From Elusimicrobiota bacterium (GTDB taxonomy: Bacteria > Elusimicrobiota > Elusimicrobia > 2-02-FULL-39-32), in the NCBI GenBank assembly GCA_023249715.1, contig JAHFCA010000028.1, positions 1-11,830 on the forward strand: a DNA stretch of 11,830 bases. The letters are read 5' to 3'. Positions 1 through 6,426 of this stretch are shown piece by piece (within the stretch, counting starts at the first letter, position 1; each line of letters opens with the position of its first letter). Made by a program: the position numbers and the translations under genes. The notes beneath the pieces were generated by a model. The model made no database searches and was not told the origin of the DNA. It saw only the letters and a list, made by a program, of their open reading frames with translations.

Positions 1-2
1 AA

Positions 3-17
3 CTGAGATATTCGGGT
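3..17. repeat. Degenerate match to the palindromic-element end, at the transglutaminase stop
   Basis: CTGAGATATTCGGG matches CTGAATTATTCGGG, the 162-bp element end, at 12 of 14 positions. It lies just past the transglutaminase stop codon. It may be one end of an element that continues left of the window. On its own this match could be chance. Confidence 0.3.
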
Positions 18-992
18 TTATACTTGGGTATCTTTAAATCTTCGTTCCAGTTTAAAATCGTTTACTGGCCGGCCATTCATTTCGACATAAGGTTTAGATA
101 GATAATTAAGGGGAGCCCCTTCCTGCCGCGGCGAAAGCAGAATCTCTCTTCCTGTACTTAAAAGGATGCGGTTTGCATCGAGATTGCCAAAGAAATATTC
201 CGCATTTTTTGGATTTTTCCACGCCTCGGAAATATCTACAGGGATCCACCCTTTTCCCTCAATATAAAATTCCGCCCAGCAGTGATACGATCCGGATGGT
301 TCCCCCTCCGAACTATCTGGCAGGGGAATGCCCATCTGAAAACGGGCGGGAATGCGGCTAGCTCTGGCTAAAGCGATAAACAAAGAATGGAAATCGGTGC
401 AGTTTCCTCTGCCAACGTCGCAAGCGTAAATGGAATCGCCCCGTCCCCAGCCTGTTCCCGATTTATCGTATTTCATGTGCGCTAACACATAGCGATAGAG
501 CGCTCTCGCCTTTTCCATGGGCGACTCAATCCCTCGCGTGACCTCCTGAGAAATTTTAGTTATCTTTTCGTCGATAATTTCCAATCCGCGCGCTTCCATG
601 TAGAGGGAAGGAGAGGCAGCGTGCCCACTCTCCATAATTCCGCTCGTCAAATCTAGAGCGCGTTGCTCCTTTCTCACAATCTTAAAGAGTACTTTTATGT
701 TGATACTTTGTTCTTTCTGTCGGGACTCCGGCTGGAAATAGAGAAGGTGATTCCCGAACTCTTTATCTTCCGTTAAGCGATAGGGATAAGGCGATTCGAT
801 GGTTACTATCTCTGTATGCTGATAGGGATCATTGACTGGCACTGGAATCCAAATTTCTAAATTCTTTGCTCCATTTGGCACCGGCACACTGATGCTTTCC
901 ATGAACTCAATGGATCGCGCAAAGAGTTCAGCATCATTTTCCATTCCAACAATTCCCATGACAAATATTATGAAAAATATAATTTTGCGCAT
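18..992 (-). CDS. Secreted transglutaminase-like cysteine protease-fold protein
   Basis: This 324-residue protein has a transglutaminase-like core (papain-like fold). The putative triad is Cys198 in GNCTDF, His237 in YHCWAEF and Asp253 in PVDISEA, in the order and spacing usual for the family. The first 17 or so residues (MRKIIFFIIFVMGIVGM) are a basic start followed by a hydrophobic stretch, so I infer export to the envelope. Residues about 25-110 resemble the beta-rich N-terminal region often found before this domain. Bacterial members are usually proteases or amidases of unknown substrate rather than true crosslinkers. The frame upstream of this ATG is closed by a stop at 1004-1002, so the start cannot lie further out. 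The nearest good Shine-Dalgarno sequence (AGGAG, 1021-1017) is 24 bases away, with a repeat-like 14-mer between it and the ATG. The family call is firm; the substrate is unknown. Confidence 0.85.
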   Translation of the reverse strand: MRKIIFFIIFVMGIVGMENDAELFARSIEFMESISVPVPNGAKNLEIWIPVPVNDPYQHTEIVTIESPYPYRLTEDKEFGNHLLYFQPESRQKEQSINIKVLFKIVRKEQRALDLTSGIMESGHAASPSLYMEARGLEIIDEKITKISQEVTRGIESPMEKARALYRYVLAHMKYDKSGTGWGRGDSIYACDVGRGNCTDFHSLFIALARASRIPARFQMGIPLPDSSEGEPSGSYHCWAEFYIEGKGWIPVDISEAWKNPKNAEYFFGNLDANRILLSTGREILLSPRQEGAPLNYLSKPYVEMNGRPVNDFKLERRFKDTQV

Positions 993-996
993 TAAC

Positions 997-1010
997 CTGA
1001 ATTATTCGGG
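997..1010. repeat. 14-bp match to the end of the 6257-6418 palindromic element
   Basis: The plus strand reads CTGAATTATTCGGG, identical to the outer 14 bases at both ends of the palindromic element in the M16 gene. It lies 4 bases upstream of the transglutaminase ATG, between that ATG and a distant AGGAG. It may be a solo end or footprint of the same element family. No second inverted end is visible next to it. Confidence 0.5.
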
Positions 1011-1019
1011 CTAGTTCTC

Positions 1020-1057
1020 CTATTTTTTAGTAAGTCTGAAAATCTTACAAAAAATAG
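1020..1057. other. Inverted repeat (hairpin) in the divergent intergenic region
   Basis: CTATTTTTT-A-GTAAG is followed by a 9-base spacer and then CTTAC-AAAAAATAG. This is a 14-bp inverted repeat broken by one bulged A. It lies in the 98-bp gap between the divergently transcribed transglutaminase and methyltransferase genes. It could be an operator or a remnant of a small palindromic element. A terminator is less likely because neither neighbouring gene ends here, unless it insulates the two promoters. I see no convincing -35/-10 pair in this gap. Confidence 0.6.
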
Positions 1058-1090
1058 TATCATCGCAGAAGATGTCTTGCAAGAAAAATT

Positions 1091-1702
1091 ATGGCTAATC
1101 TACAACAACACTACGATTCTATTTCCAAATGGTACGAAATCCTGGATTGGGGTTTTGAACAATTTCGATACCGTAAGCTTCGCCCGATGGTGTGGTCCCA
1201 CGCTGCGGGAAAAACTTTAGATCTTGGAGTTGGAACCGGACTCAACATTCCCTACTATCCGCCAGGAACAGAAGTGACAGGAGTCGATTTAAGCGCAGGC
1301 ATGTTGGAGAAGGCGAAGCTGCGGGCAGAGCGCCATAAAGTTCCAATAGAACTTTTACACATGGACGCGACAGACCTAAAATTTAACAACGTTACTTTTA
1401 ATTCAGTTGTATCCACATTTCTCTTCTGTGTTTTACCGGACGAATCGCAGCCACAGGCGTTGGGCGAGATCCACCGTGTTTTAGTCCCTGGAGGGAAATT
1501 GATTCTCATGGAATATGTTTATTCTAAAAAGTTTTGGCGCCGCTTATGGATGAAAGCGCTCGAACCATTGGTTTATCGACTTTATCGCGCGGGATTCGAT
1601 AGAAACACACACACCTATTTGAAGGAAACTCAATGGAAAATTCTGGAAGATTCCTTTGTCTATCAGGACACCATTCGTTTAATGGTAGTTCAAAAAAAGT
1701 AG
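1091..1702 (+). CDS. Class I SAM-dependent methyltransferase (methyltransferase type 11)
   Basis: This 203-residue Rossmann-fold methyltransferase is the only plus-strand gene. Motif I, the SAM-binding glycine loop, is LDLGVGTG (43-50). The acidic ribose-binding end of beta 2 is in VTGVDLS (62-68). MDATDL (91-96) fits the adenine-contact loop. The segment around residues 105-140 (VVSTFLFCVLPD, then EIHRVLVPGGKLILME) is typical of motifs IV to VI in the UbiE/phospholipid-N-methyltransferase-like group. The C-terminal part is basic and rich in aromatic residues, which would fit a lipid or other hydrophobic substrate, but this is inference. A weak purine stretch (AAGAAAAA) precedes the ATG. The gene ends 20 bases from the oppositely oriented barrel-protein gene, and no hairpin terminator is visible between them. 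The substrate cannot be assigned. Confidence 0.85.
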   Translation: MANLQQHYDSISKWYEILDWGFEQFRYRKLRPMVWSHAAGKTLDLGVGTGLNIPYYPPGTEVTGVDLSAGMLEKAKLRAERHKVPIELLHMDATDLKFNNVTFNSVVSTFLFCVLPDESQPQALGEIHRVLVPGGKLILMEYVYSKKFWRRLWMKALEPLVYRLYRAGFDRNTHTYLKETQWKILEDSFVYQDTIRLMVVQKK

Positions 1703-1722
1703 CAACCCAACCAGAAGAGGAC

Positions 1723-2163
1723 TTAATCCAAACGGAACACCTTGTCCCCTTTCCGGCATTTGCCCTCAATCTTTATGCCCACAGAGTCTCCCTTTTTAGC
1801 GTTTTGTATGGCCGCGCGATCAATCTGCATAGAGTTTATTTTTTGGGTGATATCGGTGGTGTGTCCGCGCACATGTATAGACTCTCCAAGATTTAATTTG
1901 TCTTTTAAGGTTAGAGCAATCACTCCAATGTGCCCAAAGTAGTCTTCTACCTCTCCTAAACTGACTTCATTGGCGGCAGGGATATAAGAGGGGGGAGCAG
2001 TTTTAACGGGTTTTTTCACGCTTTTTTTCGGCTTGCTTTTCACGATGGGTTTTTTCTTGACGCTTTTCTTTAGCTTTTTTTTAGATGGAGCCGCTCTCTT
2101 TTTTGTTTTTTTAACCGTTTTTTTTACTGTTTTCTTTTTTTTGACTATTTTTTTCTTTTTCAT
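1723..2163 (-). CDS. Small protein: lysine-rich tail plus EF-Tu domain 2-like beta-barrel
   Basis: This 146-residue protein has two parts. Residues 1 to about 57 are roughly half lysine, in irregular KKxVKK-type repeats with Pro, Ser, Thr and Ala, much like histone H1-like or AlgP-like bacterial tails. Residues about 66-146 (from NEVSLGEVEDYFGHIGV, through VRGHTTD and INSMQID, to GDKVFRLD) resemble the stand-alone translation elongation factor-like proteins of about 80 residues and the barrel of EF-Tu domain 2. It has no GTPase domain. The start at 2163 is preferred over an ATG at 2169 because the AAAGGAG at 2176-2170 abuts the first ATG but is six bases from the second. The gene is 14 bases after the transporter stop and is last in the minus-strand run. 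Binding to RNA, ribosomes or DNA through the tail is an inference. Family resemblance of the barrel is fairly sure; function is unknown. Confidence 0.8.
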   Translation of the reverse strand: MKKKKIVKKKKTVKKTVKKTKKRAAPSKKKLKKSVKKKPIVKSKPKKSVKKPVKTAPPSYIPAANEVSLGEVEDYFGHIGVIALTLKDKLNLGESIHVRGHTTDITQKINSMQIDRAAIQNAKKGDSVGIKIEGKCRKGDKVFRLD

Positions 2164-2169
2164 AAACAT

Positions 2170-2176
2170 CTCCTTT
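2170..2176 (-). promoter_or_regulatory. Strong Shine-Dalgarno that decides the barrel-protein start
   Basis: AAAGGAG on the minus strand is followed by ATGTTTATG. The first ATG touches the site and the second is six bases away, so initiation at 2163 is favoured. It is one of the few strong ribosome sites in the window, which suggests this gene is translated independently of its upstream neighbour. Confidence 0.75.
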
Positions 2177-2177
2177 C

Positions 2178-3068
2178 TTAGGATTTATGCCAGCTTTCGG
2201 ATTCTATCTGAATCGTGGAATGAAAAATGTTGAAATCGTTTTCCAAAGTAGTGGTAATATTTTCTAAAATTTCTTTTTGCCGCGCCAGTGCTCTTTCCGG
2301 CAGAGTAATATGCAGCGACAGCGCGCGCAGGTGAGAACAGATGTTCCATACGTGGAGATCCTTTACCGTTTGCTCTCCGGAAATATTTTCGATCGATTTT
2401 ATGAGTAGGTTTTGGTCTAGTCTATAAGGAACTCCTTCCATTAAAATCTGAATAGAATCCCTGCAAATCTTATAAGCGCTAACCACAATAATAGTCGCGA
2501 CTAAAAGGGCTGTAATAGGGTCTACAATATTTTGTTTAGTAATCAGAATAATAATTCCGCTCGCCACTACCGCTACGCTGGCTAAAGCATCCCCCAAGGC
2601 GTGCAAATAAGCGCTTTTTATGTTGACATCTTCTTTTAAATGCGGGTGTAGTTTCCATATCACGACACCATTCACAATTAAACCAATAATGGCAATGATC
2701 AGCATTTCAAAACTCATAATTTCTTGCGGCTGATTAATTCTTTTAATGGCGTGAAAGAAAATAAAAAAGGCCATCACAAAAACGGTTAAGGCGTTAATGA
2801 GGGCCGCGAAAACTTCTAACCGATGGAGGCCAAAAGTACGGGTATCGCTGCGCGGTCTTTCCGCAAGCAAAATGGCAAAGTAAGAAAGGAAAAAGCTAAG
2901 GGAGTCTCCCGCGCAATGGATAACGTCGGAAAAGAGGGCCAGAGAGTTCGTCCAAAGGGCTCCGGCCAGTTCCGCGAAAAGGATTAAAGTCGTAGCGATA
3001 ATGGCTAGTTTTAAGGCTGCTTTAGAGGCGTGGCTATTTTTATGATCGTGTGCGCGATGAACCATCAT
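2178..3068 (-). CDS. Cation diffusion facilitator (Zn2+/Cd2+-type efflux protein)
   Basis: This 296-residue inner-membrane metal/proton antiporter belongs to the CDF (CzcD/ZnT) family. The N-terminus is His-rich (HRAHDHKNSH). About six hydrophobic segments follow. Two HxxxD motifs, H51-D55 in the second and H156-D160 in the fifth transmembrane segment, form the tetrahedral site typical of Zn2+/Cd2+ members; Mn or Fe types usually carry Asp in place of His. The C-terminal cytoplasmic part (about 205-296) contains the DLHVW motif of the dimerising, metal-sensing domain. The frame is open to a TTG at 3080, but the ATG at 3068 overlaps the mnmE stop as ATGA and is the more likely, coupled start. 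Metal choice is inferred from motifs only. Its place next to heme genes could reflect metal balance, but may be chance. Confidence 0.9.
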   Translation of the reverse strand: MMVHRAHDHKNSHASKAALKLAIIATTLILFAELAGALWTNSLALFSDVIHCAGDSLSFFLSYFAILLAERPRSDTRTFGLHRLEVFAALINALTVFVMAFFIFFHAIKRINQPQEIMSFEMLIIAIIGLIVNGVVIWKLHPHLKEDVNIKSAYLHALGDALASVAVVASGIIILITKQNIVDPITALLVATIIVVSAYKICRDSIQILMEGVPYRLDQNLLIKSIENISGEQTVKDLHVWNICSHLRALSLHITLPERALARQKEILENITTTLENDFNIFHSTIQIESESWHKS

Positions 3069-4459
3069 TTTCCGATACAAAACTTAGAAAAAATTGAACT
3101 CAAAATATCTTCCGTTGCTACCGCTCCCATCATTTCGCCCAAGGCATCCAAGGCAGCGCGAATTTCCATGGCTAGGACTTCTTCTCCTATGTTATTGCTG
3201 GAAATTTTAATCGCTTCTTCTAAATTTTTTTTAGAAGAAACCAAACAATTTTTATGTCTTAGGGATGTAATTAAAATTTCTGGCGCCAATTCGCCTTCCT
3301 TTTCATTCCCCACTGCCGCGTGGTACAGCATTTTTAAGAGTTCTTTTATTCCTTTATTTTCTAACGTTGAAATAGAGTGGGACGGTCTTTGGGGAAATTC
3401 TTGGCGGACTTCTTTTAAAGAAAGTTTATGGGGCAAATCATTTTTGTTTAAGATTAAGATCACTTTTTCTTTATGTTGCGTTACAGTGGCCAATCGAGTA
3501 TCTTCTTTAGAAAGATTCTGAGATTGGTCTAATAGTAGCAAAACAATATCCGCATTTTCCAGGGAATTTAACGACCGCTCTTGTCCGAGACGTTCTACTA
3601 GATCAGGAGCGTTTTCTCTAATTCCGGCCGTATCCACTAACACCGCGTTTAACCCAAATAGATCGAACCCTTCTTCCAGAGTATCCCGCGTAGTTCCAGG
3701 AATTTCTGTAACAATCGCGCGGTTACTGTTTAAGAGCCTGTTCAGTAGGGAAGATTTCCCGACGTTAGGTTTGCCGATGATGGCAATGCGGACTCCTTCT
3801 TGGATAAGACGTCCCAATTGATAACTTTCAATTAAAAGGCGGAGCTCTTCAACTAAATGTTTTAATTTTTCTTCTAAAATCTCTTTTTGCATGGCCATGC
3901 CGCTGGTAGGATCGTCGGAGTGATCGATCCCCACTTCGATATGAGCTAAGATTTCTATTAGTTGGGAACGCGCCTCCGTTAGTTTGTTGGAAAGATTTCC
4001 TTCTAACTGCGAAAGGGCGATCTTGCGGGAAAGTTTTGTTTTGGAATGAATGAGATCCGCCACCGCTTCCGCCTGAGTTAAATCTAGCTTTCCATTTAAA
4101 AAGGCGCGTTGAGTAAATTCTCCCGGATTGGCTAAACGGATTCCCGAACTTAAGAGAGAGTCTAAAATTTCTTTTAACACGGCGGAGCTTCCATGGCAAT
4201 AGATTTCGGCTAAATCTTCTCCGGTGTAGGAATGGGGAGAAAAAAATAGACAGAGCGTAATTTGGTCAATCACTTCTCCGTTTTTATTAAAGTGGGCCAT
4301 CGCAATTTTTTGAGCTTCTAGATCTTTAAGACCCTTCAATTTTTTAAGTTGAATGTGGGGGGTTAGGAACTCCAGTGTTTTTGGACCACTGACCCGAATA
4401 ATACCCAATGCTCCTTTTCCGGGAGGGGTCGCAATAGCGGCAATGGTCTCTGCGTTCAT
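3065..4459 (-). CDS. mnmE: tRNA uridine-5-carboxymethylaminomethyl modification GTPase MnmE
   Basis: This full-length 464-residue MnmE (TrmE) works with MnmG to install the (carboxymethyl)aminomethyl group on wobble U34 of certain tRNAs. The N-terminal folate-binding domain starts with TIAAIATPPGKGALGIIRVSG-like sequence. The inserted G domain shows the P-loop GKPNVGKS (229-236), GTTRD (255-259), DTAG (276-279) followed by Glu282, which sits where the E. coli catalytic glutamate does, and NKND (338-341). The protein ends in the hallmark CIGK, whose Cys is conserved and functionally important. All key residues are present, so it should be active. The start overlaps the EVE gene stop by ATGA and the end overlaps the transporter start by ATGA. 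In many bacteria mnmE sits near rnpA/yidC or mnmG; here it is within a heme/peptidase run. Confidence 0.97.
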   Translation of the reverse strand: MNAETIAAIATPPGKGALGIIRVSGPKTLEFLTPHIQLKKLKGLKDLEAQKIAMAHFNKNGEVIDQITLCLFFSPHSYTGEDLAEIYCHGSSAVLKEILDSLLSSGIRLANPGEFTQRAFLNGKLDLTQAEAVADLIHSKTKLSRKIALSQLEGNLSNKLTEARSQLIEILAHIEVGIDHSDDPTSGMAMQKEILEEKLKHLVEELRLLIESYQLGRLIQEGVRIAIIGKPNVGKSSLLNRLLNSNRAIVTEIPGTTRDTLEEGFDLFGLNAVLVDTAGIRENAPDLVERLGQERSLNSLENADIVLLLLDQSQNLSKEDTRLATVTQHKEKVILILNKNDLPHKLSLKEVRQEFPQRPSHSISTLENKGIKELLKMLYHAAVGNEKEGELAPEILITSLRHKNCLVSSKKNLEEAIKISSNNIGEEVLAMEIRAALDALGEMMGAVATEDILSSIFSKFCIGK

Positions 4460-4866
4460 TGAGACGAGATTTTTAGAATAGTCTCATATACCTTTTTTTC
4501 TATAGGCATAACAGAAAGTCTGCTTTGTTTAACCAGAGGTATGTTTGCTAGTTCTTTGTTCGTTTTAATTTCACTTAAAGTTACAGAGCGTTTAAGAGGC
4601 TGGACAGGTTTAAGCTCAACGGAGACCCAGCGCGGATCTTTTGTGGTGGGGTCTGGAAAGGACTCTTTACTCACTGTGGCAATGCCGACCACTGCTTGTC
4701 CTTGAACGCTGTGATAAAAAAGTATCCGATCCCCTTTTTTCATTAGGCGTAAATTATTCCGTGCCTGGTAATTCCTTACACCATCCCAAGTAGCGCAGCC
4801 TTCGCGTACAAACTTTTCCCAAGAATAGGCCGAAGGCTCCGACTTTACTAACCAAAAGTCACTCAT
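4456..4866 (-). CDS. EVE-domain protein (PUA/YTH-like fold)
   Basis: This 136-residue protein consists of a single EVE domain, a PUA/YTH-superfamily fold thought to recognise modified bases in nucleic acids. It opens with FWLVKSEPSAYSWEKF and continues through ATWDGVRNYQARNNLR, MKKGDRILFYHS and the GIA(T)V strand, all hallmark segments of the family. The length is normal for a stand-alone EVE protein. The ATG at 4866 overlaps the stop of the upstream M16 gene by eight bases (ATGAGTGA), and its own stop overlaps the mnmE start by four. The mnmE neighbour makes a role in reading modified RNA conceivable, but that is inference. EVE domains also occur in defence contexts; no nuclease or restriction gene lies nearby. 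Confidence 0.92.
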   Translation of the reverse strand: MSDFWLVKSEPSAYSWEKFVREGCATWDGVRNYQARNNLRLMKKGDRILFYHSVQGQAVVGIATVSKESFPDPTTKDPRWVSVELKPVQPLKRSVTLSEIKTNKELANIPLVKQSRLSVMPIEKKVYETILKISSQ

Positions 4867-6385
4867 GGATGGTTAAATCAATCTTTTTTACCGCGCCCCA
4901 TTGTTCTAAAGGAAAATCAAACCCTTTTGGATTCCCGACAATGAGGATGGACATTTCTTGAGGCCTTAAATATTTCTGAGCCGCATTTTGGACATCGTGG
5001 GCGCTTACCTTGGAAATTTTTTCAGTATACGACTCCAAATAGTCTTTAGGGTAACCATAATAATCTAAAATCATCTTTTGGGTTACCATAGAATGGGATG
5101 AAGAATAACGAAATACAAAAGAATTAATAATGGCCTCTTTTGCTCCATTCAATTCTTTGTTTGGGATAGGATTTTTAATTATATCCTCTATAATTTTTTG
5201 TATATTTTCAATTACTTTGCCTACGCTGCTGTTTTTGGTTTGGCATCCAATGCCAATGGTTCCGTAGTCCCAGGGCTCCGAAAAAGCGCTCCCAATCCAG
5301 TAGGCTAACCCTTGGCGGCTGCGCACTTCTTTATACAGCCGAGAGGTAAAAGCGGCGCCTCCTAAAATTTCGTTTAACACTTCCAGACTAAACCGGTCCG
5401 TATTGTGTCTTTTAATTCCCAGTTGCGACAGAATAATAGAACTTTGGGTTAAATCTTTTTCCGCTAAGCCGATCTGTTTTGTTTTTGCGTCTGCCGGATT
5501 CACCGTTATAACTTCCGGGTAGAGAGTGGGGTCATTTTCTAACGGGCTTAATATCTTTTCTAATTTAGCCGCTATTTCTTCCCGATTAAAATCTCCCGAA
5601 ACCGCAATCCTCATATTACGGGGGCGATAATATTTTTTATGAAATTCTATTAAGTCTTTACGCGATATTTTTTTAATGGTGGGAATTTCAAAAGTCCGGC
5701 TTAAGGGATGGTTCGGACCATAGATCAATTTTCTTATTTCTCTTTGGGCGATGGAGAAGGGCTGGTCATTTCTGCGATAGATGGAGCCAATGATCTTTGT
5801 TTTTTCTATTGCAAATTTCTTTTTTTCAAACTGAGGGGACCGCAACATTTCTGAAAATAGTTCTAGGCCCACGTCCAAATCTTTTTTTAAGAGAGAAAGG
5901 GAGGCGGTCCCGTTTTCTACGTCCATTCCAAACTCTAGGCTAGCTCCCAATTTCTCCAAAGTTTCATCGATCTCTTCACTCGTATGATTTTGGGTTCCTC
6001 CAATTCTTAACAGTGTGGCCGAGAGGCCGGCGGCGCCTGTCTTGCCCGGAGGATCATAGAGAGTCCCTGTTTTAATGAGGGCCGTTATCTGGATAAGAGG
6101 GAGCTCTTTGTCTTCTAAAAGATAAAGCGTAGTCCCAGTTTTTAAAATCCTTTGCTCTATAGGGGGCGGGGAAAATTGCAACGGGTCAAATTGAAGCCCT
6201 TCCGGTTCTTTGCAGTAAAGAGTTTGAAGAGTGAAACAAAATAGAAAAAGGCTTAACCCGAATAATTCAGTTGGATTATGGAATTCGATGAAAAATATAG
6301 TTATTTTTACTTCACAAAAAAGTTCGCGAATAGTTTCAACTATTCTCTCACTTTTTTGTTTCGAAAAAATAACCATCTTTTTCAT
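4859..6385 (-). CDS. Non-catalytic M16 peptidase-family subunit, N-terminus rewritten by an inserted element
   Basis: This 508-residue reading has two M16 lobes, but the zinc motif is gone. Where the upstream partner has HLFEH, this protein has ATLLR (residues 123-127 in GLSATLLRIGG). The C-terminal lobe keeps SRLYKEVRSRQGLAYWIGSA, the type of Arg/Tyr-containing stretch used for substrate binding in non-catalytic M16B partners. It therefore probably pairs with the upstream catalytic protein in the envelope. Residues 1-43 of this reading come from the 162-bp palindromic element. A second ATG at 6430, coupled to the upstream stop as ATGA, is in the same frame but meets a TGA at 6394-6392 inside the element. 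Removing 6257-6418 joins MKKF to LSLFLFCFTLQTLYC, a normal-looking signal peptide. The present protein may start at 6385 or 6376 with an odd charged leader, or the gene may be impaired. The remainder of the frame is intact. Confidence 0.85.
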   Translation of the reverse strand: MKKMVIFSKQKSERIVETIRELFCEVKITIFFIEFHNPTELFGLSLFLFCFTLQTLYCKEPEGLQFDPLQFSPPPIEQRILKTGTTLYLLEDKELPLIQITALIKTGTLYDPPGKTGAAGLSATLLRIGGTQNHTSEEIDETLEKLGASLEFGMDVENGTASLSLLKKDLDVGLELFSEMLRSPQFEKKKFAIEKTKIIGSIYRRNDQPFSIAQREIRKLIYGPNHPLSRTFEIPTIKKISRKDLIEFHKKYYRPRNMRIAVSGDFNREEIAAKLEKILSPLENDPTLYPEVITVNPADAKTKQIGLAEKDLTQSSIILSQLGIKRHNTDRFSLEVLNEILGGAAFTSRLYKEVRSRQGLAYWIGSAFSEPWDYGTIGIGCQTKNSSVGKVIENIQKIIEDIIKNPIPNKELNGAKEAIINSFVFRYSSSHSMVTQKMILDYYGYPKDYLESYTEKISKVSAHDVQNAAQKYLRPQEMSILIVGNPKGFDFPLEQWGAVKKIDLTIHE

Positions 6386-6418
6386 CTCGGTTCACATAAC
6401 CAACTGAATTATTCGGGT
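6257..6418. mobile_element. MITE-like palindromic element, about 162 bp, inside the M16 signal-peptide codons
   Basis: The ends are 19-bp perfect inverted repeats: ACCCGAATAATTCAGTTGG at 6256-6274 and its complement at 6400-6418. The whole interior is an imperfect palindrome. Matching arm segments include GATGAAAAA, GTTATTTTT, ACAAAAAAGT and a central GAATAGTT-TC-AACTATTC at 6328-6345. It encodes no transposase, so it would be non-autonomous. The flanks show TAA on both sides (6254-6256 and 6418-6420 on the plus strand), a possible short target duplication that overlaps the repeat ends. The exact boundary is uncertain by one or two bases. As RNA it would fold into a long hairpin between the two M16 reading frames. 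Confidence 0.8.
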
Positions 6419-6426
6419 AAATTTCT

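Noticed and set aside
1690..1730. Possible bidirectional terminator between the convergent genes
   Set aside because: There is a run of seven A/T bases but no inverted repeat beside it, so no intrinsic terminator can be supported.
2033..2233. Plus-strand frame encoding a very hydrophobic, Phe-rich peptide
   Set aside because: It is the complement of the lysine-codon tail (AAA/AAG read as TTT/CTT), so the apparent membrane protein is an artefact.
3030..3521. Open frame of 163 codons on the plus strand opposite mnmE
   Set aside because: It is antisense to conserved MnmE and transporter sequence, has no domain-like content and no ribosome site.
4392..4402. ACCCGAATAAT, an 11-base match to the palindromic-element end
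   Set aside because: It lies in conserved mnmE codons for the IIRVSG motif, so coding constraint explains it and no element sequence follows.
4456..4866. EVE gene as part of a modification-dependent defence system
   Set aside because: No nuclease, methyltransferase or helicase partner is adjacent; its overlapping neighbours are housekeeping genes.
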